32,039 bases of DNA from Planctomycetota bacterium (GTDB lineage: Bacteria; Planctomycetota; Phycisphaerae; Phycisphaerales; Phycisphaeraceae), in NCBI GenBank assembly GCA_021784455.1, contig JAJXSS010000005.1:1-32039 (forward strand). Direction: 5' to 3'. Position numbers and translations under genes: made by a program. Shown piece by piece: positions 18,059 through 27,975 of the stretch. How positions within the stretch are numbered: position 1 is the stretch's first letter; each line of letters opens with the position of its first letter. The notes beneath the pieces were generated by a model. It saw nothing but the letters and a program-made list of their open reading frames with translations, was not told where the DNA came from and did no database searches.

Positions 18059-18224
18059 GGCCGCTTCCTCTCTTTTGGGCCGTGAGTTTAGCCCCCGCAC
18101 CCACCCCACGCAAGCGCGCGGGGCGGGTCGTCCGCATCCAAACGCGCCGTAGCGTCTGGGCTGGCGCAGCAAGAGACCGGGCGGAGCCGAGCCGGCACAA
18201 GATGATGGATCCGGATGCCGGGAC

Positions 18225-18764
18225 TCAGGGAACCTGAGCCGTTTCGATCACCCTCCGCAGCCACTGCCGGTCGCCGGGCGTTACATCCTCGCTGTGGGTG
18301 CAGCCCACAAAGATGTGGGGGCCCACCTGAAACACGATCAGGTCGGCCTGGCCGGGGTCACCGTCATCGGCCTCGTTGCCCACCGCCGCCAAGTGTCGGG
18401 CGGGGGCCCCGGCCACGGTCAAGTCCGACGGGGTGGTGGTCTTGAGGTTTTGGAACTCACTCTGGATGACGCGGCCAGCCTGGGCCACCGCCTGAGCCAC
18501 CGTGGAGGCCCCGGGGACCAGCCACACTTCCACGTAGTGGTTGCGTGAGGTCAGGTCCAGAAATCCGTTTTTGTGCGTACACTTGATGTTGGCGGGCACG
18601 GACAGCCGCAGGACCCCTTGGCCCCCGAACTGCATCACGCAAACCTTGGAGCCCGCCGCGGCTGCGGCCGGCCCGCTGGCGGATTGAGCCGGTTGCCCCC
18701 CCGCACAGCCCCACACCACCAACGCCAAAGCCCCCAGCACGATGCCCCGCATTCGATTTCGCAT
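18225..18764 (-). CDS. Putative lipoprotein of unknown function
   Basis: N-terminal signal with possible lipobox (IVLGALALVVWGC), no recognised domain. Confidence 0.6.
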   Translation of the reverse strand: MRNRMRGIVLGALALVVWGCAGGQPAQSASGPAAAAAGSKVCVMQFGGQGVLRLSVPANIKCTHKNGFLDLTSRNHYVEVWLVPGASTVAQAVAQAGRVIQSEFQNLKTTTPSDLTVAGAPARHLAAVGNEADDGDPGQADLIVFQVGPHIFVGCTHSEDVTPGDRQWLRRVIETAQVP

Positions 18765-18909
18765 CTCTTTTATCTCTAATTATTTATGATTTAAGCGCCC
18801 ATCCGACTCCCGCACCGCCAGACCGCCATCTGCGAAGGAGGCGACCGGCCGCATCATACGGCTCTCAGGGTCAACTGCTGATTTTGCAGTCTGGCCACTG
18901 CGGCCACTC

Positions 18910-18960
18910 GTCGCAAGTGTCGCAACTTAACAATATGATTGTCGCATGTCTGCAGTCGCC
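18910..18960. promoter_or_regulatory. Cluster of four GTCGC(A/C) direct repeats upstream of the prepilin-like gene
   Basis: GTCGCA at 18910, 18919, 18941 and GTCGCC at 18955. Confidence 0.25.
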
Positions 18961-19096
18961 GATGGCCGTCGAAGGTTAAAATAGAAGCAGAAGGGCCGTC
19001 TGAGAATGAAGTTTCGGAAGGTCTGTTGCCGAAGAAGGTCCCGGTGCGGTTTTGCGCAGGTCTGGTGCGACTTCTCCCATCTTGCGAGGAAGGCAC

Positions 19097-19939
19097 ATGA
19101 AGCGACAATTTCATCATTCCAAAGCATTTACACTCGTCGAGCTCCTGGTGGTCGTTGCCATCATCGCCCTGTTGGTGGCGATTCTCCTTCCAGCGCTGGA
19201 GAAGGCGCGTTACGCAGCCCGTCTGGCCATCTGCAAATCCAACTTGCGCCAGATCGCCATCTCCCTGACCCTGTACGCCACCGACTCGAACGACTGGTAC
19301 CCGCACATCACCAAATACTACGCCGGACATCTGCTGGTTAACACAGACACTTCCCCGCTCAATTTCCCCATGCTCGCTGCGTACATGGGCTATTCGGACG
19401 GTACGGATGCGCACTCCGTCGATGCCCGGTACAACCCGATCATGCGCTGCCCGCAAGCCTTGGCCAATGTTCCCGGCAGTGTTAAGCCCAGCCGCTGCTA
19501 CAGCTTTTTCAACAACACCTTGACCGCCCAGGGAACCAACAGCATCAAGATCGTCTTTCCGAATTACTACGCGGCCGACCCCTCCCAGATGCTGTGCCGC
19601 ACGATGGACTCGTTGTACTTCCGCTCCTATCACAACAACTGGGGATGGACCGGTTTCGACTGTTACTACACGATCCTTGCCTCGGACTGGTGTGTGCGCA
19701 ACGGGGTGAGCAGTCAGATCGTGCAGACCAACCACGTGATCGGCACCATGTACCTGCAGAACGGCACCACCCCGTTAGCCAATCAGGGACTTGCGACCGT
19801 CAATTACGCCTTTACCGACGGCAGTGTGCGCGATTATTCATTCGATGTCAGTTCGTTCATGGGCATCATGAACATGGCCACGGGCGGCGAAGGCGGGGCC
19901 GAGGCGGCGCTGTTTCCCCAGGCTTGGGGCCGGCGCTGA
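19097..19939 (+). CDS. Prepilin-type N-terminal cleavage/methylation protein (type II pseudopilin-like, H-X9-DG style)
   Basis: [31 protein letters not shown]-terminal [24 protein letters not shown]. Confidence 0.92.
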   Translation: MKRQFHHSKAFTLVELLVVVAIIALLVAILLPALEKARYAARLAICKSNLRQIAISLTLYATDSNDWYPHITKYYAGHLLVNTDTSPLNFPMLAAYMGYSDGTDAHSVDARYNPIMRCPQALANVPGSVKPSRCYSFFNNTLTAQGTNSIKIVFPNYYAADPSQMLCRTMDSLYFRSYHNNWGWTGFDCYYTILASDWCVRNGVSSQIVQTNHVIGTMYLQNGTTPLANQGLATVNYAFTDGSVRDYSFDVSSFMGIMNMATGGEGGAEAALFPQAWGRR

Positions 19940-19953
19940 CATCGGGAGCCGCT

Positions 19954-19981
19954 GCCGGCGGGGCCGCCGTGGCCATTTTTC
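19954..19981 (+). terminator. Possible intrinsic terminator of the prepilin-like gene
   Basis: CCGGCGGGGCCGCCGTGGCC followed by ATTTTT. Confidence 0.4.
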
Positions 19982-20279
19982 ATGGGCGAAAGTCTTGCGG
20001 TGATTGCTGCGGAGCTGAAACTGGTTCCGTGTGCTGCTGCCCCCCTCGGCCGGACGTTCAGGGATGCAAATTATTGCCCGGCCCGCCCCCTTGCTCCCGC
20101 CGGAGAAAGGCCCGGCCGCCGCCCGCCGCACCGATCGGGGCATCTGGCCTGGGCGGAATCGAGGCCTTGCAGAGCCCCCAGGCGGGGCGCCTGTGGCACC
20201 GGAGGCTGCCTGGGATCATCCTGGCTGTCGTGGAGGCCGCTTGGCCCCCGCGGCGTGGCCCTGTATTCTGTCGCTCGGA

Positions 20280-21983
20280 ATGTCCACCGCGTTGCCCATC
20301 CCCCGTCCCACCCCCTGGCGTCTGCTTGTCCTGGTTATTGTGCTGGCCGCGGGCCTGCCGGTCCGCGGGCAGTCGTATCCGGCGGCCGGCGACCGCTCGC
20401 AGCTTTGGCTGCTGCGCCCGGATGAAGGCGGCATCACCAGCATCTACCTGTGGAGCGACGCCGGACCGGCCAATCAGATTGCCAAGGTGCGCAGCCAGCG
20501 CGGCCAGCTCACCCCCGGGGGTCTGGCGGCGGGCGACGGCCAGCTCTGGATGATCTACGACCAGGGCCTGATCCAGTCCCTGACGCCTAACCAGGACCCA
20601 TCCGGGCTGACCTCGTTCACCGCGCGTCTGGAGGGCTCCATGCCGCGTGGCGCGATTCTCCAGGCCGCGGCGGCCAATGACCGCGGCTTGTGGCTGCTGG
20701 TACGGGCTGAAACCCCGGCCGCCCGGACCGCCATCCACGACGCGGTGGCGGGGATCATCCCGCCCACCCAGCCCGAGCCGGCCGCCGGCTCGACGCCGGC
20801 TTCCCAACCGGCCGCCACCGACCAGACCCAGCCCGCCGAACGGGACTATCTGCTGCACCTGGATCGCCGTCAGTGGACGTTGCAGCCGCTGCCCCCGGAT
20901 TGGCCCCAGGGCGCCCCCGCCTGGGTCGTTCTGGCCGGCCCGCGTCAGGATTTGCCCGTTCTGGCTGCCTGGCCCAAGCCCGGGGCCGAATCCCCCGATA
21001 CACCCGGCAACATCCTGCGGATCTATCGCCCCCGCACGGAAGGCGAATCCGGCCCGGCCTGGACGAGCCAAAACTATCCCCTGGCGGGCCACGGAGCCCT
21101 GAAGCTGACGGTAGTGGAAGGGCAGATCATCCTGGGCCAGCGAGTGGACGTGGCCGACGGTCTGGGACTGGATCTGGCCATTCTGCGACCCGAAGGCGCC
21201 AGCGACATCGGCCGGCTGGTGGTCAAAGGCGTGCCCGCCGCCTCAGCCTGGACGCTGACCACTGCGGGCACCACGGCGGCCCTGGTGGTCGCCCCCGGGG
21301 GAAACCGCGTGCTGTGGTCGCGCATGGATGTGCGCGGCCATTCGGTGGCGAACTCGGTGGCGCTCACCGCCCGCACCGGCGACCTGGTCAGCCAGTGGAC
21401 CGACCAGCTTATCCTCATGAGCGTGCTGGCGGTGGCCACTTTGATCATGTTCGTGTTCTGGCGTCGCGAGGGGATGGGGCCGCGGCTGGACCTGCCCCGA
21501 AGTCTGGTGCTGGCCGAGCTCTTGCCCCGCACCCTGGCGGGGCTGGTGGATCTGGCGCCGTGCATCATCATCGGCAGCCTGCTCTGGGGGGCCGATCCGC
21601 GGCAGGTTTTGGCCGACTGGCCCGGCTGGGCCGCCCGTTTAGGCGGTCTGGGCACGCTGATCCCCGTGGCGCTGATCATCCTGCTGATCTTCGTCTACAC
21701 CTCCCTTCTGGAGATGTTCACCGGCCGGACGCTGGGCAAGATGATGCTGGGCCTGCGCGTGACCAACTACCAGGGTGGCCCGCCGCACCTGTGGCAGGTG
21801 CTGGCCCGCAACGCCGGGCGCATCCTGGAACTCATTGCCCCGCCGCTCTTGATCCTGCCCGCCATCAGCCCTTACCGCCAGCGCCTGGGGGACATGATGG
21901 CCAAGACGGTGGTGGTGCAGAGTTCGCACCGCGGGAAGGATCAGGGGAACCAGAAGGACGAGGGCGCCGGGCATGACGACTGA
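20280..21983 (+). CDS. RDD-family membrane protein with large N-terminal exported region
   Basis: Signal peptide WRLLVLVIVLAAGLPVRGQ; C-terminal RDD-like LLPRTLAGLVDLAPCIIIGSLL...TGRTLGKMMLGLRVTN...QRLGDMMAKTVVV; ATG at 20280. Confidence 0.75.
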   Translation: MSTALPIPRPTPWRLLVLVIVLAAGLPVRGQSYPAAGDRSQLWLLRPDEGGITSIYLWSDAGPANQIAKVRSQRGQLTPGGLAAGDGQLWMIYDQGLIQSLTPNQDPSGLTSFTARLEGSMPRGAILQAAAANDRGLWLLVRAETPAARTAIHDAVAGIIPPTQPEPAAGSTPASQPAATDQTQPAERDYLLHLDRRQWTLQPLPPDWPQGAPAWVVLAGPRQDLPVLAAWPKPGAESPDTPGNILRIYRPRTEGESGPAWTSQNYPLAGHGALKLTVVEGQIILGQRVDVADGLGLDLAILRPEGASDIGRLVVKGVPAASAWTLTTAGTTAALVVAPGGNRVLWSRMDVRGHSVANSVALTARTGDLVSQWTDQLILMSVLAVATLIMFVFWRREGMGPRLDLPRSLVLAELLPRTLAGLVDLAPCIIIGSLLWGADPRQVLADWPGWAARLGGLGTLIPVALIILLIFVYTSLLEMFTGRTLGKMMLGLRVTNYQGGPPHLWQVLARNAGRILELIAPPLLILPAISPYRQRLGDMMAKTVVVQSSHRGKDQGNQKDEGAGHDD

Positions 21984-22025
21984 GACACGCCCCAGAGCGA
22001 CTGTGCTGGCGGCCGCGTCACTGCG

Positions 22026-22766
22026 ATGACTGAGACCAACCCTCCATCACCGGCCCAGGATCGGCCACCGGCCCGGCCGGCGGTCGTATTGCTTTCCGGG
22101 GGGCTGGACAGCGCCACGACCCTGGCCATCGCCCGGCATGAGGGCTTCGCCTGCCACGCCCTGTCCTTCGATTACGGTCAACGGCATCGGGTCGAGCTGG
22201 AGGCGGCGCGCCGGGTCGGGGCGCACCAGGGGGTGGCGGCCCATCACTGGGTGAAGATCGACTTGAGGGCCTTTGGCCAGTCGGCCCTGACGGCCGACAT
22301 CCCCGTGCCCAAGGACCGGGCCCAGGCCGAGATGGGCCGCGACATTCCCGTGACCTACGTGCCGGCCCGCAACACGATTTTCCTGGCTTACGCCCTGGCC
22401 CTGGCCGAGGTACAGGGGGCTTCGGACATCTACCTGGGAGTCAACGCGGTGGACTATTCGGGCTATCCCGACTGCCGGCCCCAGTACATCGAGGCCTTTG
22501 GCCGCATGGCCAACCTGGCCACCCGCGCGGGGGTCGAGGGCCGGGCCCTGAAGATTCACACACCCCTGATCAGTTTGTCCAAGACGGCCATCATCGAGCG
22601 CGGGCTGGAACTGGGGGTGGATTACGGCCTGACCCACTCGTGCTACGACCCGATCCCCGACGCCGGCCGCCCCCTGGGCGCCCGCCCGTGCACGCGCTGC
22701 GATGCCTGCCTGCTCCGCCAGCAGGCCTTCGCCGCACTGGGGCAAAGAGATCCGCTGCTGCAATGA
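22026..22766 (+). CDS. queC: 7-cyano-7-deazaguanine synthase
   Basis: [54 protein letters not shown]...[10 protein letters not shown]. Confidence 0.96.
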   Translation: MTETNPPSPAQDRPPARPAVVLLSGGLDSATTLAIARHEGFACHALSFDYGQRHRVELEAARRVGAHQGVAAHHWVKIDLRAFGQSALTADIPVPKDRAQAEMGRDIPVTYVPARNTIFLAYALALAEVQGASDIYLGVNAVDYSGYPDCRPQYIEAFGRMANLATRAGVEGRALKIHTPLISLSKTAIIERGLELGVDYGLTHSCYDPIPDAGRPLGARPCTRCDACLLRQQAFAALGQRDPLLQ

Positions 22767-22840
22767 CGGTGCGCGAAGGTAGGATGATCGGTGGGGCGGC
22801 CCCGGCATGCCGCCCGGCCGCAGATGCAGGCACGAACCCC

Positions 22841-23158
22841 ATGCCTCCCGATACGCAAAAGCTTGGGAACCTGGTCAACGCCATCGTAGCGACCGTGCAC
22901 CCGCTGCGCGTCGTGCTTTTCGGCTCGGCCGCACGTGGTGACGCCGGTCCCGACAGCGATGTCGATCTGCTGGTCGTGATGCCCGATGGCACCCACCGGC
23001 GGCACACCGCGCAGGCCCTGTACCGGCAGATTCGCGGCATCGGTCTGCCCTTTGATCTGATCGTGGCCACGCGCTCCGACCTTGAGCGCCACGGGAATGA
23101 TCCCGGCCTGATTTACGCCACCATCCTGCGGGAAGGCAAGATTCTCTATGCCGCATGA
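22841..23158 (+). CDS. MNT-type minimal nucleotidyltransferase (antitoxin-like partner of HEPN)
   Basis: VVLFGSAARGDAGPDSDVDLLVVM; stop overlaps start of the HEPN ORF; start could also be 22763. Confidence 0.85.
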   Translation: MPPDTQKLGNLVNAIVATVHPLRVVLFGSAARGDAGPDSDVDLLVVMPDGTHRRHTAQALYRQIRGIGLPFDLIVATRSDLERHGNDPGLIYATILREGKILYAA

Positions 23159-23527
23159 ACCCGGAACCCCTGGCGACTGGCTGCGCTATGCGCGCAGTGA
23201 CCTGGCCCTGGCGCGGGCTCCGGTAAGTAAAGAAGTGCTGCTGGAGGTCCTTTGCTTCCACGCCCAGCAGGCCACCGAGAAGGCGCTCAAGGCTGTCCTG
23301 ATCAACCGGGGCATGACCGCGCCGTGGACGCATAATCTGCGTACACTCCTGGATCTCCTGCCTCCGGACGTGGCGGCCCCCCGCGGAGCGATGAAGCCGC
23401 CGCCTTGACCGACTATGCCGTGCTGGCGCGCTATCCGGGTATTCGCGAGGAGGTCAGCGCCCAGGATTTCCGCGAAGCGGTGGAAGTGGCGCAGGCCCTG
23501 GTGGACTGGGCCGAAGAACTGGTCTAA
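23148..23527 (+). pseudogene. HEPN-domain (HepT-like) protein interrupted by an apparent frameshift near 23380-23390
   Basis: Frame 1 WLRYARSDLALARAPV...CFHAQQATEKALKAVLINRG...THNLRTLLDLLPPDVAAP; continuation in another frame RSDEAAALTDYAVLARYPGIREEVSAQDFREAVEVAQALVDWAEELV*. Confidence 0.8.
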
Positions 23528-23536
23528 GGATAGATC

Positions 23537-24358
23537 ATGGAACTGCCTGTGGCACCCCAGACGTACGCACCGACGGCCGAAGCTCTGGTGCGGGCGCTGC
23601 ATCGCGTGGATGTGATGCTGGCCCGCACGGCGGCCCAGGAAGGCGAACTGCCCGGGGCGCTGGCTTTCACCAACCCGCGCCGGCCGGCAGTAGCCATGGT
23701 CAACTGCGCCCTTGAAGTGGATGTCCCGAAGGGATCCAGCGCGGGGGAGGCCGTGGGAGCGGTGGAGGCGCACTTCGCCCAAGCCGGCGTGCCTTGCCAC
23801 AGCTTGCAGGTGGGGGCGGCCTCGTGGCCCCCGGAACTGGTGCAGGCCCTGGAGCAGCGAGGCTACCGCCGGGGCCCGCAGGTCAGCGTGTACGTGCTGG
23901 ACCGTTTCGTTGCGCCGAAACAGCCCTGCGCAGCGCTCCAGGTGATCCCCGGGCGGGCCGCCTATGTCGAGTTGCGCGAGTTCTACACACGGGCCGGCCA
24001 GGCGCAGGGCCTGCCGGTGGACGCGGTTCTGGCCCAGGATTTGGCCGACACCCGGATCGACCACCTGGATGAGCCGCGGCTGGAGGTGCTGCTGGGGCGG
24101 ATCGAAGGGCGGCCGGCCGGGGCGATCAGCCTGGTCAACCTGGGGGATGTGGGTGTGATCGACGACATCGCCACCCTGCCCCCCTACCGCGGCCGGGGCG
24201 TAGCCGCAACCCTGCTGGACCGGGCCATCGAACTGGCCCGAAGGTCCGTGCTGAAACACGTGATCCTGGAGTGTCAGCCGGACAATCCTGCCACCCGCTT
24301 GTACGAGGCTATGGGATTCAAGGCGGTGGCCAGCCATTGCAAATACGTGCGCGGATGA
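23537..24358 (+). CDS. GNAT family N-acetyltransferase
   Basis: C-terminal IDDIATLPPYRGRGVAATLLDRAIELARR...LECQPDNPATRLYEAMGFKAV. Confidence 0.88.
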   Translation: MELPVAPQTYAPTAEALVRALHRVDVMLARTAAQEGELPGALAFTNPRRPAVAMVNCALEVDVPKGSSAGEAVGAVEAHFAQAGVPCHSLQVGAASWPPELVQALEQRGYRRGPQVSVYVLDRFVAPKQPCAALQVIPGRAAYVELREFYTRAGQAQGLPVDAVLAQDLADTRIDHLDEPRLEVLLGRIEGRPAGAISLVNLGDVGVIDDIATLPPYRGRGVAATLLDRAIELARRSVLKHVILECQPDNPATRLYEAMGFKAVASHCKYVRG

Positions 24359-25563
24359 GCGAACTCCAGGCAGACAACCCGCGGCCCTCGGAATACGCCC
24401 TGGGGGGCGGGGTGTTTGCGGTGCTTATGGTGCTGGCCCTGGGCGCTATGGGCCTGTGCGGGTATCTGCTGTGGGGTTCGCGTGGGGCCGGGGTGGCGGG
24501 CTGCGGCGAAGGTTCAGGCTGCGGCACGGTGCTGACGAGCCCCTGGTCGAAGTGGCTGGGGATTCCCGTGGCGCTGCTGGCGATGCTGGTATATGCGGAC
24601 ATCGTGGCGGGGCTGCTGCTGCTGCGCCGGGCCGACTTTGCCCCGTTTCCCGGGGCGCAGCGCCTGGTGCGTTTCTGGCTGGTGATGCTGGCGGCGGCCC
24701 TGCTGGCGGCGGCGGGATGGTTCACCTGGGTACAGGCGGGCGTACTGCACGCTTTCTGCCCGTGGTGTCTGGCCACGCACAGCACGGGCGCGGTGCTGGC
24801 CCTCCTGCTGATCGGCACGCTGGCGCCTGGACCTCGCAGCGGCCTGGGGGCCGGGGCCGCGGGCGTGGCCCTGGTAGCCGTGCTGGCGGTGGGGCAGGTG
24901 CTGCGCCCGGCGCCGACCTACCGCATTGTGGATTTCGCGGGCATCCACATCGAGGCCGGGCGCTACCCGATCGTGGGCGACCCGCACGCACCCTATCTGC
25001 TGGTGGAACTGTTCGATTACACCTGTCCCAACTGCCGGGTGCTGCACCACTATCTGAAGGAAGCCCAAGCCCGATTTCCCGGGGAGTTTGCCACCGCGCT
25101 GGGCACGGTGCCGCTGGAGCCGCCATGCAACCCGATCATCGCCGACACCGACCCGATCCACGCCCACGGCTGCGAGTATGCCCGACTGGCCCTGGCGGTG
25201 TGGCGGGCGGCCCCGGGGAAGTTTGCGGCCTATGACGACTGGCTGAACACGGGCGAGGCCCCGCCGCCGGTGGCGGCGGCCCAAGCGCGGGCGGCGGAGC
25301 TGGTGGCCCCGCGCACCGTGGCGGAGGTGCTTTCCGACGGCTGGGCGGACGCGTTCATCCGCCAGAACGTGCAGCTCAACGAACTGCTGCGGCAGCGGGC
25401 CCGGCAGCGCGGCGTGCTGGTGGGGGATGGGGTGCCCACGCTGGTGCTGCCCGACGGCACGCTGATGGCCGGGCGGCCGGCGACGGCCAAGGAATTCCTG
25501 GACAGTCTGGGCCGGGCCCTGAAACGGGCGCGGGCAATGGCATCCACCCGCAAGGCCAAGTAG
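24355..25563 (+). CDS. Vitamin K epoxide reductase (VKOR) / thioredoxin-fold fusion
   Basis: GCGEGSGCGTVLTSPWSKWLGIPVAL, FCPWCLATHSTGAV (VKOR CxxC); second domain LLVELFDYTCPNCRVLHHYL (CPNC). ATGA overlap with GNAT. Confidence 0.92.
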   Translation: MSELQADNPRPSEYALGGGVFAVLMVLALGAMGLCGYLLWGSRGAGVAGCGEGSGCGTVLTSPWSKWLGIPVALLAMLVYADIVAGLLLLRRADFAPFPGAQRLVRFWLVMLAAALLAAAGWFTWVQAGVLHAFCPWCLATHSTGAVLALLLIGTLAPGPRSGLGAGAAGVALVAVLAVGQVLRPAPTYRIVDFAGIHIEAGRYPIVGDPHAPYLLVELFDYTCPNCRVLHHYLKEAQARFPGEFATALGTVPLEPPCNPIIADTDPIHAHGCEYARLALAVWRAAPGKFAAYDDWLNTGEAPPPVAAAQARAAELVAPRTVAEVLSDGWADAFIRQNVQLNELLRQRARQRGVLVGDGVPTLVLPDGTLMAGRPATAKEFLDSLGRALKRARAMASTRKAK

Positions 25564-25574
25564 GGCCCGCCCCT

Positions 25575-26801
25575 CTAAGGGGCCGCGCGAGCCTTGGATT
25601 TGGGCGCCGGCAGCTCGAAGTACCAGCGGCGCACGTCTACCCCAGCACATTCCGCGATGCGCAGAGTCGGCTGTTTTTCCAGCGCGATGGTTTCGTACTG
25701 GCCGTCGTCGCGGCGGCTGGATTCGGCCAGCAGGCGTACCCAGGGGCGACAGGGCTGGACCATGCCGGGGGCCACCACCGCGCCCACGCGGCCATCGGAC
25801 AGGACCACGCGGCTGCCGATCTGGTAGGGCGGAATGCGGCGGAGCATGGCCTGCCGCACGAGGGGGTCGAACCAGCCGTCGTAGCGGGGGCCGGCCAGGT
25901 CGTACAGGGCGGCCACGGCGGGGCGGCGGCGGCCCGCCTCGTCGCGCAGGAGATTATCGAGCGCGTTGGCGGCGGCCACGATGCGGCAGAAGATGTGGAT
26001 TCCCCGGCCGCTCAAGACCTGGGGCTTGCGGTCGGGGCGGACTTCGGCCCCATCGGGCCAGCCCCGGCCATCGAAGCGCTGGTGATGGTTGAGCACGACC
26101 TGGCGGGCCGAGGCCGGGGGACGGCAGTCGGCCAGGAGGCGATAACCTTCGAGGGTGTGTTGGCGGTAGGCCGGGGGCAGTTGATCCGGAGGCGGCGCGG
26201 GCCGGCCGGCGACCACCTCGTGCCGGGTGCGTTCCTGCGGGCCCCGTATGGCCTTGCCCAGATCATGGAGCATGGCCCCCATGCCCAGGGTGGCCACATC
26301 GCGGGCGTGCTGCACGGCCAGTTGGCGGCGCTCGGCCACGAGGTAGGCCTCCAGCTCCAGGCCGGTCAGGGCGGCGAGGTAGGCCACGTTGGAAGAGTGG
26401 GCAAACAAGGCATCGTCGGCATTGAAGATCAGGCCCGTCAGGCCGGCAATCTTGCGGTTGCCTACCAGCTCGAAGACCAGGCGCATCATGGTCTGGCGGT
26501 AGTCGAGAATCTGGGCGGTGGAGATGGTCTGGGTGGCCAGGGAGGCGAAATCGCGTTTGATGCAACTGTAAACCTCGCGGCCCAGTTCGCTCAGACGCGG
26601 GGCGATGACGGCATCGAGGTCGGCCAGGGCATCGTGGTGGATCCAGATGTCGGTCAGCCCCATGGCCCGCAGGCGGGAGATGATGGCGGCGTCGAGGCGG
26701 GCCCCGGCCGAAAGCAGCTCCAGATCGGGCCGGCAGGGGTGCAAAACCACCGCGCCGACGATCATGCCGGGCCGCACATCATCCAGGCTGCAAAGGAGCA
26801 T
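25575..26801 (-). CDS. HD-GYP-like (HD domain) phosphohydrolase
   Basis: GAMLHDLGK, VVLNHHQRFDGRGWPDG, IVAAANALDNLL. Confidence 0.85.
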   Translation of the reverse strand: MLLCSLDDVRPGMIVGAVVLHPCRPDLELLSAGARLDAAIISRLRAMGLTDIWIHHDALADLDAVIAPRLSELGREVYSCIKRDFASLATQTISTAQILDYRQTMMRLVFELVGNRKIAGLTGLIFNADDALFAHSSNVAYLAALTGLELEAYLVAERRQLAVQHARDVATLGMGAMLHDLGKAIRGPQERTRHEVVAGRPAPPPDQLPPAYRQHTLEGYRLLADCRPPASARQVVLNHHQRFDGRGWPDGAEVRPDRKPQVLSGRGIHIFCRIVAAANALDNLLRDEAGRRRPAVAALYDLAGPRYDGWFDPLVRQAMLRRIPPYQIGSRVVLSDGRVGAVVAPGMVQPCRPWVRLLAESSRRDDGQYETIALEKQPTLRIAECAGVDVRRWYFELPAPKSKARAAP

Positions 26802-26978
26802 GGTGGCGAAGGCACTCCCAACCCCAACTCAGACCACGGGGTATCGCGCCCCCGAATGGTTATCGGGTCGCCGTCGGCGGCGGTTTACTGATGAGGCCGG
26901 AGAACGGACAGAATAAGTGTCCGCGGCGCGGCTATCGGACGCGGGGGGCGGGCGCGGCTCCCCGGGCCGGGGCGGTTC

Positions 26979-27884
26979 TCAGGCCCGGGGGGCGGGCGCG
27001 GCGGATGTTCCCGGGGCGGAGGCTGGGGTGATGCCGCATTCGGCGGCGACGCAGTCGATGAAGGCTTGGTAGAGGGCGGTGGTGACGGGGCCGGGGCGGC
27101 CATCGGCAACGGGCCGGCCGTCGATGGCCGTCACGGCGGCCAATTCGGTGGTGCTGCCGGTGAGGAAGACTTCTTCGGCGGCGTGCAGATCGTCCAAGGT
27201 CAGGGCCTGTTCCACGACCCGCAGGCCGCGCCGGCGGGCCAGATCCAGCACGACGCCGCGGGTGACGCCCTCGAGGATCCACTGGTCGGCCGGATGGGTG
27301 CGCAGCGTGCCCTGGACCAGGGCCAGGACGTTGGTGGAGCTGCCCTCGGTGACGCGGCCCTGGCGGAGCAGGATGGCCTCCTCGCAGCCGGCCTGATGGG
27401 CCTTTTCCTTGGCCAGGACGTTGGCCAGGAGCATGAGCGTCTTGTAGCAGCAGTGCTGCCAGCGCACATCTTCGGTGGTGATACAGCGCAGGGCGGACAC
27501 GGGAGCGGCGAAATCCAAGGGCCCCACGGGCTGGGTCATGACCAGCAGGGTGGGGCGGGGGCGGGCGGGGAAAGCGTGCTGGCGCGGGGCGGGGCCACGG
27601 GTGATCTGCCAGTACACGCCGGCATCGGGCGTACGGTTGCGCTGCACCAGTTCGGCGCTGATCGGGGCCAGGCGGCAGGCCTCGGCGGGCGGGGTCAGGG
27701 CGATAGCCTGCAGGCTGCGCTGAAGGCGGGCCTGGTGCGCAGCCATGGCGAAGGGCCGGCCGGCGTAGAAGTGCACCACCTCGTACACACCGTCAGCGAA
27801 CATGACGCCGCGGTCTTCGATATCCAAAGTGGCCTGGCTGCGGGGCAGGAAGCGTCCATTGAGGAAGACAAGGGGTTCGTCCAT
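26979..27884 (-). CDS. Class IV aminotransferase, D-amino acid (D-alanine) aminotransferase-like
   Basis: FLNGRFLPRSQATLDIEDRGVMFADGVYEVV, CCYKTLMLLANVLAKEKAHQAGCEEAILL, VTEGSSTNV; ATG at 27884. Confidence 0.88.
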   Translation of the reverse strand: MDEPLVFLNGRFLPRSQATLDIEDRGVMFADGVYEVVHFYAGRPFAMAAHQARLQRSLQAIALTPPAEACRLAPISAELVQRNRTPDAGVYWQITRGPAPRQHAFPARPRPTLLVMTQPVGPLDFAAPVSALRCITTEDVRWQHCCYKTLMLLANVLAKEKAHQAGCEEAILLRQGRVTEGSSTNVLALVQGTLRTHPADQWILEGVTRGVVLDLARRRGLRVVEQALTLDDLHAAEEVFLTGSTTELAAVTAIDGRPVADGRPGPVTTALYQAFIDCVAAECGITPASAPGTSAAPAPRA

Positions 27885-27975
27885 GATGTCCGCATTGTAC
27901 GAGCTAATGGGAAAAGCCGTTCCTTGGTTCGGGGATAGGTTATGATGCCCGGCTTTAGTCCAGCGGAGATTCGCC

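Noticed and set aside
18854-19735. 293-aa minus-strand ORF
   Set aside because: Antisense to the prepilin-like gene, which has an unmistakable N-terminal motif and an RBS.
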